A stretch of DNA of 64,000 nucleotides from Trematomus loennbergii. Its lineage: Eukaryota; Chordata; Actinopteri; Perciformes; Nototheniidae. The notes beneath the pieces were generated by a model, which made no database searches, was not told the origin of the DNA, and saw only the letters and a list, made by a program, of their open reading frames with translations. The DNA lies in contig JAAOOA010000100.1 in NCBI GenBank assembly GCA_012861695.1, positions 531,001-595,000 of the forward strand, in the 5' to 3' direction. A program made the position numbers and the translations under genes. Below are positions 18,914 to 29,499 of the stretch, one piece after another. Each line of letters opens with the position of its first letter. Position 1 is the stretch's first letter.

Positions 18914-19119
18914 GTAAGAAACGTCTTCAATTACTGTGTCACAGCGAACCAATTTCCTGATGAAAACCTACGATTTTTTTCTGAGCTCGACCATTAATTC
19001 CAATGCTTTATTACGATAATCAGCAAGTACATTTTCATAAATCAATAACTCAGTTTTTCTCTAACAATACTGCAAATGTGCCACTCTTACAATACCTTCC
19101 CTTCCATACATTAGCCTAG

Positions 19120-19329
19120 AGTCTGATGCAGGTCGCTTTGAGTGTGGTGTCTCTGGACTGCGCTGGGTTTGTAAGGAAAAGGTCAGCTTGAAGTACCAGT
19201 TTGGCTCTTGGGAGGAACACATGGAGAGGGTGGAAGCTCTGCACTTCATTCCTGGAGGTCCCCTTCTCAACGTTACTGTCATTGCTGGAAAGTTGGAGGA
19301 AGCTTATCTGCCTCACTGGATCTGCACAG
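19120..19329 (+). CDS. FIIND ZU5 exon 2 (GC donor)
   Basis: The acceptor TTAGCCTAG precedes 210 nt in phase 1: ESDAGRFECGVSGLRWVCKE, KVSLKYQFGSWEEHMERVEA, LHFIPGGPLLNVTVIAGKLE, EAYLPHWICT. The GRFEC..GLRWVC, GGPLLNVTV and LPHWIC motifs mark the ZU5 half of a FIIND domain, as in NLRP1 and CARD8. The donor reads CACAG/GCAAAC, a GC-type donor, which may be a functional variant or decay. Exit phase 1 fits the next exon. Confidence 0.8.
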
Positions 19330-19417
19330 GCAAACAAACATATCATTAAACATTTTTTTAATATCTTTGTTTAATAGTATGTCCATAAAAAAAGTTGAAG
19401 CCCTTTTCTTTATGCAG

Positions 19418-19670
19418 AAGACAACCCTGAAGTCTTGGCAAGTTCTCAGTCCTGCACATAGATGCCTGTGGAGACGTCGTGGAGCCAGTGTCTGAGGTTA
19501 CACCATCCCATGTCAAGTTATCTCAGCCACATTTCTCTCCAATAGGAGTCCTGATGGCCAGAGCTGGCTTTCTGATAAATATCAACTGTAAAGTGTTAAT
19601 ATTCAAGACCAACATGACATTCCTCACACTACATGTGTATCTGATCCCTAGTGATCCTGCTCTACAACAG
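19418..19670 (+). CDS. FIIND exon 3 with HF/S autoprocessing motif; one frame break
   Basis: A TTTATGCAG acceptor, 253 nt, then a CAACAG/GTAATT donor. The start reads EDNPEVLASSQ. The rest is in a different frame, with ACGDVVEPVSEVTPSHVKL, SQPHFSPIGVLM, and ending LHVYLIPSDPALQQ. A one-base loss between about 19433 and 19451 explains the shift and an early stop. HFS (codons 19530-19538) is where FIIND domains cleave themselves between F and S into ZU5 and UPA parts. The motif is intact. Pseudogene decay and sequence error both remain possible. Confidence 0.75.
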
Positions 19671-19691
19671 GTAATTGCTTTTGATTTATAC

Positions 19692-20520
19692 TTAAAGGAG
19701 AGGTGTCATGGCCATTTCCACTGATCATAATTCCATTGTTGAGGTCTACTAGAATAGATTTATATTGTGCATTTTTCCAAACTCACATTGGTTTCTCATA
19801 CAGCATCTCTGTACACTACGTGTATTCACTGAATTTCACTCTCTGCCTTTAATGGCTCGTTGTAGCTCCAATAGCTCCAGCCCCCACCCTCCCTGTGAGC
19901 ACAGTGTGCTCTGATTGGTCAGGACGTTGTGAATCGCGCTGAGCTCCGTGGAGGTGTTGTTTCCTTGTTTAGGATACACAGCGAAACACAGCCAAACTCA
20001 TCCTGAGCACACACAAAGTCACAGCCGAAGTAAAAACAATAAGTTTGGCTTGATATTGAGTAAGAAAAAGGTTGATAAACGCTGTGAGAATGGGTCTGCA
20101 GAGAGAATTTCGCCGCGATCCCAACTGTCTGTTATCAGCCTGCAGCCAGGGAGGAGAAATCAGCTGAGCTGCCTGCTCCCTGCACACAGATGTGTTGTGA
20201 GGAAGTCCGTGGATTGGTCAATTTGGACCAATCAGCGGGGGCATAACGTAACGGCTCCGCGGACGTAACGTAACGGCTCCACGGATTGGTCCATTTCGTT
20301 CCGGTACGGCTTGACATCATGCCGTACCCGGAAGAATCAAATGGACAATGACGTATCTCCAACGAGGCGTTTTGGGGAGGTATTTTCTGTGTTAGAGTTT
20401 TACTCGCTACTGGGTGTACTTTGAGGGTTTTGACTCTGCACACCGTTTACATGCATAAAAACCTTCATAACACACAAGGGGACGGGTAATAACCGGAAAA
20501 GCATGACACCTCTCCTTTAA
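19692..20520. mobile_element. TTAA-flanked MITE, perfect 19-bp inverted termini
   Basis: The left end TTAAAGGAGAGGTGTCATG and the exact reverse complement at the right end (CATGACACCTCTCCTTTAA) bound 829 bp inside a FIIND intron. Internal sequence around 20035-20130 is shared with 880-960 and 63325-63395. No coding capacity. Confidence 0.9.
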
Positions 20521-20579
20521 AAACTCAGACCACATGTGGCAGAACGTTTTGTGCTGAAAAAAGTATTTTTCCTCCACAG

Positions 20580-20700
20580 AAATAAAAAGCAAGAAATTAT
20601 CCAGTGGATTCGAAATGATCCATACCCACAGAAGTCCCTGAAAATGGGCAATCATTTCGATCTCAACGCCAACATGGACAGTGCAGAAATTACTCCTGAG
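20580..20700 (+). CDS. FIIND UPA exon 1
   Basis: A TTTTTCCTCCACAG acceptor, then the UPA frame NKKQEIIQWIRNDPYPQKSL and KMGNHFDLNANMDSAEITPE, ending GAG/GTACAT. If the first AG is used, the entry phase (2) does not match the previous exon (0). Using the next AG, at 20588-20589, the exon starts CAAGAAATT in phase 0 and the mismatch disappears. UPA is the C-terminal half of FIIND and, after cleavage, assembles or is freed with the C-terminal death-fold domain. Confidence 0.65.
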
Positions 20701-20821
20701 GTACATTCTGATTGTGATTGTTTTCCAGAAATATGTAAAGCTTCAGCAGGTGCAGTTTTTAACACTAACCCTGGACAGAGTCTAATCCCCGCCTTTTTAC
20801 TTTATATCAATTATTTCACAG

Positions 20822-20951
20822 AATCTAAAGCTTGTATATGAAGGAAGTGACCCAAACTTTTATGAAGTGTTCATTGAAAATCCAGAAAGTAACTTCAAGC
20901 TCACACTCACCCATGAATCTGCGCCAGTGTGGACCTGTATGATTCGAAAAG
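20822..20951 (+). CDS. FIIND UPA exon 2 (phase 0 to 1)
   Basis: A TATTTCACAG acceptor, 130 nt open, then a GAAAAG/GTCAGT donor. It reads NLKLVYEGSDPNFYEVFIEN, PESNFKLTLTHESAP and VWTCMIRK. The L-x-Y-x-x-x-DPNFxEVFIENP and VWTC-IRK segments are typical of fish UPA domains. Intact. Confidence 0.8.
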
Positions 20952-21104
20952 GTCAGTGTTTATAGGAAATCATTGGTTGCATAAATATTGCACGTTAGTT
21001 CCAGTCTTATTTATGTAAAATATCCTGTCTTATGTTACAATAACAAAACATAACCCACCTAATCAAAGACATATATTATACTGATGTTCTGTATTTCATT
21101 CCAG

Positions 21105-21143
21105 ATGACTATACAAACACTGGTGATATTCAGGGGATGCATG
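21105..21143 (+). CDS. Short exon after UPA (phase 1-1)
   Basis: A TTTCATTCCAG acceptor, 39 nt, then a GCATG/GTAAGA donor. It reads DDYTNTGDIQGMH in phase with the UPA exon. In fish FIIND proteins a similar short segment lies between UPA and the C-terminal death-fold domain. Confidence 0.65.
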
Positions 21144-21439
21144 GTAAGAAACTGTTGATGATGAGTATTTTGACTTGTCTAAATTGGTCATCTTAATAAG
21201 GGTATGGTGGTAGGATGTAAAATGCTGTTAAAATGTGGTTTATCACCACAAACTAAAAATTAATACAGTGTCTTCACAGGACCTGAGATTTTGAATTAAC
21301 AGTATTATATTAAAGGAATATTTCACCCACAAAATGACAACTTTATCCATTAATCACCCTGTTATGTTGATTTGTTGAGAAATAACTTTTTCTGGAATGG
21401 CTCAACGGTAAACAACGTTTATATAAAATGATAACATTC

Positions 21440-22561
21440 TTAACCTGTTAAGCCCTGAGCCTGTTTTTCAGGTCTTAGGCTGGCTCTCCATATCTTCCCT
21501 TCTAAAAGGGTTAAATTAATAATCTTTTTTCTCAAAGTAATGATAAACCTGTGAGTTGGATGTAGAAACGTCAGAACAATATAGATGTTTTTTATTTTAA
21601 AGAAAATTCAGATTTTACATAGTAAAAAACTGTAAATTATAGTGTCCGTCCAAAAATTCTTTTTTACTTATAGTGAAAACTACCCTTGGATGATGGGTTA
21701 GTAGACTAAAAGCTTTAGGAATCCAAAGTACAACATATAATAAGTACCCTGTATCAAGATTGATGCAAAACAAGTGACATTTGACCTTTTTAGAGAGATT
21801 TAGCAAAAAGAAACCACTTCTGGGGTCATTTGGGTGATTTTCATATCTCTGGCCTTGCTCGATTTTGATGGTTGACACCTCTTTCTGACCGTTAGAGCCA
21901 AGAATCGAAGGGGGAGTCCCCCACACACACATTGTGAAGAGAAAAGTGGGGGCTTCGCGCATGTAATTTTCCATCAGAGCGAACCTATCTCTAGCTCTGA
22001 CATCTGGAAACGGAAAAGCAGTTTTAATGCTTATGGATTATCAGAAATATTTCAAAGGAACAGACCATTGGATTAACCTATGGATTAACTTCAGCAGCGT
22101 TTTTATCGTTTAATGCCATTGAAGACCACTTTGGAGAGACTACAGAGCCAAGGTAAAAATGTTAGCATTTTTAGCTACCTAGCGCCACCTGTTTTGATGT
22201 CCGTTTTTGTTTATTCGCAGATTTGTATAATTCAGTGATAATGGTGTCATAGATTCTGTGTCACCTCACGATGTGAAACGATCTCATGGATGTGAGAAGA
22301 GATAAATAATAAGGTTTTGTGAGTGATTTTCGGTGCAGTAATGTTAGCATTTTTCGCTCGTTGCTAATTCAGAGGCTCAGCGTTAGCATTGTGGGTTTTC
22401 TTTTTAAAAAAAAAAAAAAAGATCAGTTAGATGAGTTTCTTCCCGTTACATGGATATAAAACATTCATAGTTTATTAAATGAACATGCCCTCAGACACTG
22501 TTTCCTGCAAGATGTTGCGGCAGTGCCCCGGTACCGGGGTCTCTCGGGCTTAACAGGTTAA
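21440..22561 (+). mobile_element. TTAA-flanked repeat family 'GTTAAGCCC' (copy b, full length)
   Basis: TTAA at both ends with inverted termini CCTGTTAAGCCC / GGGCTTAACAGG, about 1.1 kb. It is the most complete copy in the window and is in the opposite orientation to 13787-14703. It lies at the start of the 10.7-kb intron. It contains the palindromic GGTACCGG stretch near its right end. Confidence 0.85.
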
Positions 22562-23893
22562 TGAATACAAAAAAATTGGGTCTGTGTTTAAAAACAGCAA
22601 AACCATATATTAAAACTTTAGCAGTATAATCCAGGTATTTTTTATCCAGTCATTTACTCTCTATCTCCCTAAAAACTAAAATGTTTGCTCAAAACAATAA
22701 CCCACATTAACAGGCCAGCTACTCCGTCCGTGCCAGTACTGTTGCAGAAGTGTTTTAAATAGTAACGGCCGAACAAATCTTCATATCAACGATTGATTTG
22801 ACTTTTGTTTACGGTCATAATAATTAATAATAATTAAATACATTTATTAGGGCTTTTCCAATGCTCAAAGCGCTTTACATTACATAAATTACGTTTATCA
22901 CATGTAACAATGAATACTGTGGACAATACCCACAGAAGCAAATTAGGGTGAAGTGTCTTGCCCAAGGACACAGCGGCTTGTTGACTGCAGTGGCGGTCAA
23001 GGCGGAATTCCAACTGGTGTTCCCCAGCTCCCCTGATCTGAGGATCATTGCACTCGCCCACTGCGCCATAGCCGCCCCCCGTCATGATTTTAAATGACTT
23101 GTGATTACATTTAAACATTTGTTTGACAACTGACAACCATAATTTACATAAACATAGATAGGCTCTTCAGGGTATCAAGCTGATATATTCATGTTTTTTT
23201 GCAATGTTTAACATCAAGGCAATACGGTCAATTTTAAACAATGACAATGAAATCACAAAACTGAACCACAAACTGTAGAAGGGTAAAAGGCAAAAAGTTG
23301 CTTCAGGGATGCAGAAATATTTTTCAGTTTGGAAAGGGAAACTACAGGCTTACGGTGAGCTTTGTTGATTTTGGATTTTTTATGGAAATCGTGACACCCT
23401 TTTATTGAAGATAGGACTCATTAAATGAAATTAGAATTCTACTGCACAATTGTAACATTGAAACACGGCGCCTCTACTTCGTTCGCAAACTTAAGAGAGC
23501 AGGGGGCCCCCCCACGATCCTGCCTTGTTATCTATGATTACTATACGCCTTACATTCATAATTTCAGCCGGAGGGAGGGAGAGCGGCGCTGCGGAAGAGC
23601 AGAGTGCGAGTGAGAGCTGCCATCTTCCCTTTACAAGCTTCAAACATGTATTTATCGTGTGATTTTGGAAATAAAAGTTTCATATTCTGAAAGCCAAGAC
23701 TTTGTTTATATAAAATCAAACAAAACACCCGAAGCCCGAAAAACTAGTTTTTTTACGCAAATCCACGTTTATTTTGAAATGAGCCGTTGCGACTTCCGAC
23801 TGATTTCGATACAGCGGGTCACATATATCATTATTATTATTATTATATTTATCATTTTCAGTGCGTTAAACTTTTTAAAATGTATTTGTTTAG
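22562..23893. other. Intron with a minus-strand SINE, otherwise unremarkable
   Basis: A tRNA-SINE-related piece on the minus strand spans about 22840-23085 (AAAGCGCTTTACATTACAT, then TGTGGACAATACCCACAGAA). The rest, including 23640-23860, holds nothing convincing. The sequence before the 23894 exon matches that before the 51952 exon (ATCATTTTCAGTGCGTTAAA). Confidence 0.55.
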
Positions 23894-23953
23894 CCGCGAC
23901 GAGCCAACAAACTGACTCAGGAGCAGCGACCAAGAAGAAGAAACCTGCAGCTG
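23894..23953 (+). CDS. Basic linker exon copy (phase 1-1) in a FIIND intron
   Basis: A TTTGTTTAG acceptor, 60 nt, then a CTG/GTAAAC donor followed by (CA)n. It reads AATSQQTDSGAATKKKKPAA in phase 1. It is a close paralogue of 51952-52011 and of the Lys part of 3121-3174. It sits between exons 21143 and 31833, which both use phase 1, so splicing it in would keep the frame. It may instead be a leftover of an inserted PYD-linker duplicate. Confidence 0.5.
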
Positions 23954-24670
23954 GTAAACACACACACACACACACACACATACACACACACACACACCAG
24001 TGCAAATACGCTAAGGTCTCATTCAAACCTAATAGTCACTTCTCTGGTGCACACCAGACTACAGTTTGTTCCATTGTTACATTTTTCAGAAGGTTCGGTT
24101 TGCGTTCACACGGGCAAAACTCAAACGGACTGTAAACTTTAAACACAAGTCGTGTGCACATTTACTACGCCACTGAACATACTTACATTTAAATGTGTAC
24201 TGCTTCGCTTCAGCCATTTTCCGCAACGAAGGATTCTGTCCTCGGTAGAATTCCAAGGATCCTGGACATTGGAAAAAGGATGCTACGTCATCGAATCCCG
24301 CCGAAGGACTGTTCCAGGATGGAAATGACTGAGGGGGCTGTTAAAAAATGTGAGGGGGGCGATTTTCTTTTCACAACAACGAAAAATACTGGCAATGAAA
24401 TGACACACCGAGCTTTTTTCCTTCTCACTGCTCTACAATCTCTTTGCTTCTTTATTTGTATTCCGGATTGACCCCTCTCGTTCTGTTCTTTTCCTCTGAT
24501 CTTTAATAACAGATATTACATTATTAGATGGCTGCACTTTGGTTAACAGACTAACATTGATTTCCTCAATTTATAAATTGACAGGCTCTGTAATTATACC
24601 ATAACCTTTTCTCCTCTATCCCTTAACTCGTCTTCCTATACAGATTTACTAACCTCTAGTCAGGTCAGGA

Positions 24671-25161
24671 TTAATCTCTTAAGGACGACGGCCCCCCCAG
24701 TGGACCCCCCCCCCACCATTTCTTTTCGAGACTGTGTCTCAGGGCTTCTTAACATTTAAGAAACTATTAATGTGTAGCACCAGATTAACGGGAAGAATCT
24801 CAGCTAACTGAAGATATGACATTTTTTTACCAAAACAAAACACAAGGGTGATACCAAGCCTCTGATGGTAATCACGCCTTAAACTGAGGGCACTTGTCTC
24901 TATATCATGTTTTAAATTGAAGTTGTCTGAAGTCCTCACCACCAGCTGCTCTTGCAGTAACAAGTAGTGTACTTTTTTTATTGTCCTAATGTGCACAATG
25001 TAGTGCAGACTTTTCTACATCCAACTCACAGGTTTATCATTACTTTGAGAAAAAAGATTATTAATTTAACCCTTTTAGAAGGGAAGATATGGTCATTTGT
25101 TCTGGGAATGTCATTTTCGAGCCTGAGACCTGAAAAACAGGCTCAGGGCTTAACAGGTTAA
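24671..25161 (-). mobile_element. TTAA-flanked repeat (copy c, shorter subfamily)
   Basis: The left side matches 48818-48960 (GGGCTTCTTAACATTTA, CACCAGATTAACGGGAAG) and the right side ends GGGCTTAACAGGTTAA like the other copies. An internal deletion shortens it to about 0.5 kb. Confidence 0.75.
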
Positions 25162-25638
25162 AGAAACATTAATCTGGTTGATTTTTTATTTTCAGGATTG
25201 AATGTTCAAACCAAGGCCTTAAACCTGGCATTTCATAAGAAAGTGACTAATATATAAACCAAATGTAATATTGGATCAAATACTACACCAAATGGACAGA
25301 CACAGATTAAAAATAAAGTCCCCTGGTTTGTCTCTAGAGACAAAAAATCCGTCACTAGATGTCAATCATTGTACCAATACGGTTTATATAATAACATATT
25401 ATTATTAATATTATTATTATAGTAAAAGGGCTCGCTTTGGCAGAAACCTGATCCATACAGGCAGCCCTAAATAATAACAAGTAACCATCATCTGTCGTTG
25501 TCTTATTTTTTGTTAATTTCATCTTGTTTTCACAGAGCTGTGCAAATGAATTTCCCCCTGGGGACAATAAATCTAAACTAATTTAATATTCAATCCCACA
25601 CTTGGCGATTGAGAACATAAATTCCTAACTAACCTCAT
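25162..25638. other. Intron with retroposon tail
   Basis: A LINE-type 3' end with CCCTGGGGACAATAAATCTA is at about 25553-25580. No exon seen. Confidence 0.5.
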
Positions 25639-26605
25639 TTAAAGTGGACCTATCATGCTATATTTAAATGATATATTGTAGGGCCATACCTATATAAGGT
25701 ATATTTATACGTTTCTGTTTTCAAAATACCAAACAGATCATGCATTTTAGCCATGCCTCATTTCGCTCTATGTGCTGTTTGCTGTCTACGGGTCTGATTC
25801 TGCTGACCACGCCCCCCTGCAGGAGAGGGGAGACGTGCTCTGATCAGCTGCTGGGCTGTCAGAAGAGGGGAGAAAAAGAGATCTCCGTCCTCCGTGTTTT
25901 ATTATATAGAGTCGTTATTCATTTGTTTTAAAGCTCAATAAATAACAAAGAAGACCTTTGACCGGCACTTTTCTAATTTTGTCCGGAAGATTTAAACTTT
26001 AACGGACATCTTGACCGGCGAAAGAAAACCTAACTGAAACTCTGCCGCACGGTCCCCTCGTTCCTTGGAAGAGGCGGAGAGGTGGGTGTTTGTCATCTGC
26101 TGGTGGACTAACCGGAGAGAATTACAGTGCTTGCCTCGACGGGGAGGGATTGCATTGAATTAAAGCAGCAGGAGCAAAGGGGAGGGAGAAAAAAAGCCAC
26201 AGCGGAGAATAAACAGAAGGGTAACCATGGTAACTATGGGCGGGAAGTCTTCTTCGCTGCTTTTGTGGCAGACTACAGCGCCACTTACAGGCCTGGCATA
26301 TGTACTACAGCGTCTCCAGCGCTTTCGAGCGGCAATGGCCGGCCGTGGCCCAACCCACATTCCCCTGATAGGTGGAGAGTTGGCCCAATAGCCGTAGCGC
26401 CACTTCTGTGACGTCATAGAAGTGTTCAAATCTGGATCAGTTTTTATCAGATCCGTTGCAGCCCCTTTTTTAGAGATTTGGGTATGGAGGAAAATAGAGA
26501 GGGTTGTGTTTTCTGACACTTGGTGAGTTCCCTGGAACACCGGGGACACATATTCATGTATAAAAGACGTACAAAAGTGCATTTTGCAGGATAGGTCCCC
26601 TTTAA
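25639..26605. mobile_element. TTAA-flanked MITE, TTAAAGTGGACCTATC type
   Basis: The left end TTAAAGTGGACCTATCATGC and the right end GATAGGTCCCCTTTAA are inverted repeats with TTAA at both borders. About 967 bp, non-coding, distinct from the GTTAAGCCC family. Confidence 0.8.
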
Positions 26606-26810
26606 GTTTAATGGTTACTTTAATGGTTACTATAGCCCACAGCGAGGGCAAACGTCTGATCATTGGGAAAGAAGCAAAGAGAGCTACAAAAAAAAAGATA
26701 TGTTATAAAAGACGAATAGTTCACATGATTACACAAATTATTTGTTTGCAAGTTATAGCTTTACTTTTGAGATGACATTTATTTTGCTTGACTGAGTTTT
26801 TTTTCTTCTC

Positions 26811-27315
26811 TTAACCAGTTAAGCCCTGAGCCTGTTTTTCAGGTCTCAGGCTCGAAAATGACATTCCCAGAACAAATTACTATAACTTCACTTCTAAAAG
26901 GGTTAAATTAATCATCTTTTTTCTCAAAGTAATGATAAATCTGTGAGTTAGATGTAGAAAAGTCAGAATCAATATAGATGTTTTTATTTTAAAGTAAATT
27001 CAGATTGAACATAGTAAAAAAATGTAAATTATAGTGTCCGTCCAAAAAAAACATTACTTATAGTGAAAACCACCCTTGAATGATGGTAAGGTAGACTAAA
27101 AGCTTTAGGAATACCAAGTACAACATATAATAAGTACCCTGTATCAAGATTGATGCAAAACAAGTGACATTTGACCTTTTTAGAGAGGTTTAGAAAAAAA
27201 AACACTTCTGGGGTCATTTGGGTGGATTTGCCATATCTCTGGAACCCATTGGTCGATTTTCATGATTGAAACCTCTTTTTAACCGTTAGAGCCAATAGAA
27301 TCTAGGGGAAATGCC
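26811..27315 (+). mobile_element. TTAA repeat family (copy d, truncated)
   Basis: It starts TTAACCAGTTAAGCCCTGAG and follows copy b to about 27310 (GTTAGAGCCAATAGAATCT), then breaks off. Just upstream, 26700-26805 resembles the terminal repeats of the 47715-50925 element. Confidence 0.75.
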
Positions 27316-28126
27316 TTCCAAAGTCAGGCAGGCATTTGGTGGCCAATCTCCGGGTCAATCTGTCCCCGGAAATGTCCCGTTTTTAAATATGCTTTAAAAA
27401 CACATAGCAAGGTGAAATTAAATTGGAACAAAGTTGATGTTTCAATGGCGTGGTGCTTGTTCGCAGCAATACAATTATTGTAGCCTTAGCTTTAGCATTT
27501 TGGCCGGAGGGCTTTCCTTTGCTTTCAGCTGTCAGATTGTAAACAAAGTCACGTGACTGGGGGCACTGACAAAGTTGTGTTTCCCGCAGCGAGACGCTAC
27601 AATACTAATTGTGGGCTTATCATGTTGATTGGGCCACAACATAAAAAGAAAAAAAACTCTCGCTCTCTCCAGAGGGGCAGGTCAGCCAAAAAGGGCAAAC
27701 GGGCCATTGCCCGGGCAAGATTAGCCCGTACCTGTGCACGTCCCTGGTGTTGGCTTATCAGGCGTCCGCAGCTCACAGCCAAAGTGGGCGTGGGAGCGAG
27801 CGAGAGAGATAAATGCAATTTATGTAAACAAATTAGTTCCAATGCACTCCTTTATAATTATTGGGATAAACAGGTTTGAAATCATTCCAATACTATAGGA
27901 CAGTAACCAAAAATATCGTTTAAAACTGGAGAAATAAAAAAAAAGCATGAATAAATAAATGTTAAGGTAAAATAAGATATGAATGAACAACCAAAATAAA
28001 ATAAGTTATATTTATTTGTTGTTGGCTATGGGTTATTGGTTATGTTCACATACTTATTTGGTTATTAAAATGTAAACCGATCTTTTTCATATTGGTGTTT
28101 AGAGTTGTAGTCCCCTATATCTAATC
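27316..28126. other. Intron, unclassified sequence
   Basis: A more GC-rich piece at 27640-27820 contains short open frames on both strands but no recognisable domain or splice pattern. It is probably an old repeat. Confidence 0.4.
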
Positions 28127-29466
28127 CAGGGGTAGCCAACACGGTGCCCGCGGGCACTTGGTCGCCCGCAGGGGCAACGTGAGTCGCCCGCGGGGCATGT
28201 TCTAAAAATAGCTCGCCAAGCAAATCCAAAATGTATAAAATACACAAAACAAAAAGGAAATGTAATTAAAAGAATCTACCCTATGCATAAACGAAACCTA
28301 AATCATAGCGAACTCTATCTACTTACTACAACTCTATATCTATCTAACACCCCTCCTCCCCCCACCCCCACAATGAGTATCGACCAATCACGTTCTTGCT
28401 TGATTTGCGGGACCAGCGTTGCAGTCGGGAAGAAAAGCAATGTGGCACCTCCCCGCTGATTTTCCTTCTGGCAGAATCTACACAACACATCAGCCCCATT
28501 GAACAGCCTATCATGCCAGCCTATACAACACATGAGGGGCAGAGTTTTACTCTGCGTGTTGCAACTTGCATATATATTTATTGCACTTGACGCACACACG
28601 CATGGCGTAATTTCCACCTGGGACAGGGGGGACATGTCCCCCGCTCTTTTCGAAATCCCGTTTGTGTCCCCCCAATTTACAAATATGTTTATTTTTATTT
28701 TTTAACGCAAGCCGTCGATCGCCACGGAGGAGCACACAGCCTCTGTGAGCGAGCGAGACAGAGAGAGAGCTAGGGAGGGAGAGAGCTGGGGGGGAGGAGA
28801 GAGGGAGAGAGGGAGAGAGAGAGAGCTAGGGAGAGCATACCTTTATCTATTTAATATAGATAAAGTAAGAAATCATTCCAATGTGTACTATAGGACAGTA
28901 CAAAAAACAGTTTGAAAGGGGAGTGATTAGTAAAATAAGCATACATAAAAAGAAAGAATGCTAACTAGGTAACATAAGATAAGAATAACCAAGTTTAAAT
29001 GATTTGTTATTGGTTGTGATCATATTCTAAAGATGTTTGGATTATTGAAAAGTATACATCTCTCTTTCATCTGAGTGTTGAGAGCTGTTTCCATCAATTC
29101 ATGTTGTGCTCAAAGTGCACCAGATTGATGCATTTCACTTCAACATTTAAAAATAATCTTCACGGGGGTGCATGCCCCCCGACCCCCCTAGAGGAGGTGA
29201 GGACCCCCCTAGAGGAGGTGAGGCCCATCCACCCCCAAATAAAGCAGGTTAAAATAATTAAATTGCATGTATGTTCTTTTAGTAAACACTGCAAACGGGT
29301 CCCACAGACCCAAACAGCACACAAAGGTTAAAGGTCAGCATATGATAATGTTAAAATGTGCTAAATATACACTGCAAAAAGAAAGAAAAAGAGGAGTAAA
29401 AGTAGCCCCCGACTTGTTTTATTTTTTAAAAGTAGCCCTCACCCTAAAAAAGGTTGGTGACCCCTG
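28127..29466. mobile_element. hAT (Charlie-like) element, 1340 bp
   Basis: Termini CAGGGGTAGCCAAC and GTTGGTGACCCCTG are inverted repeats, with a perfect 8-bp target duplication ATCTAATC (28119-28126 and 29467-29474). The interior is non-coding with a GAGAGAGAG-rich patch at 28750-28835 and a CCCCCTAGAGGAGGTGAGG tandem pair at 29186-29224. Confidence 0.93.
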
Positions 29467-29499
29467 ATCTAATCAATAGTAATTGTGTGCTCAAAGCAG

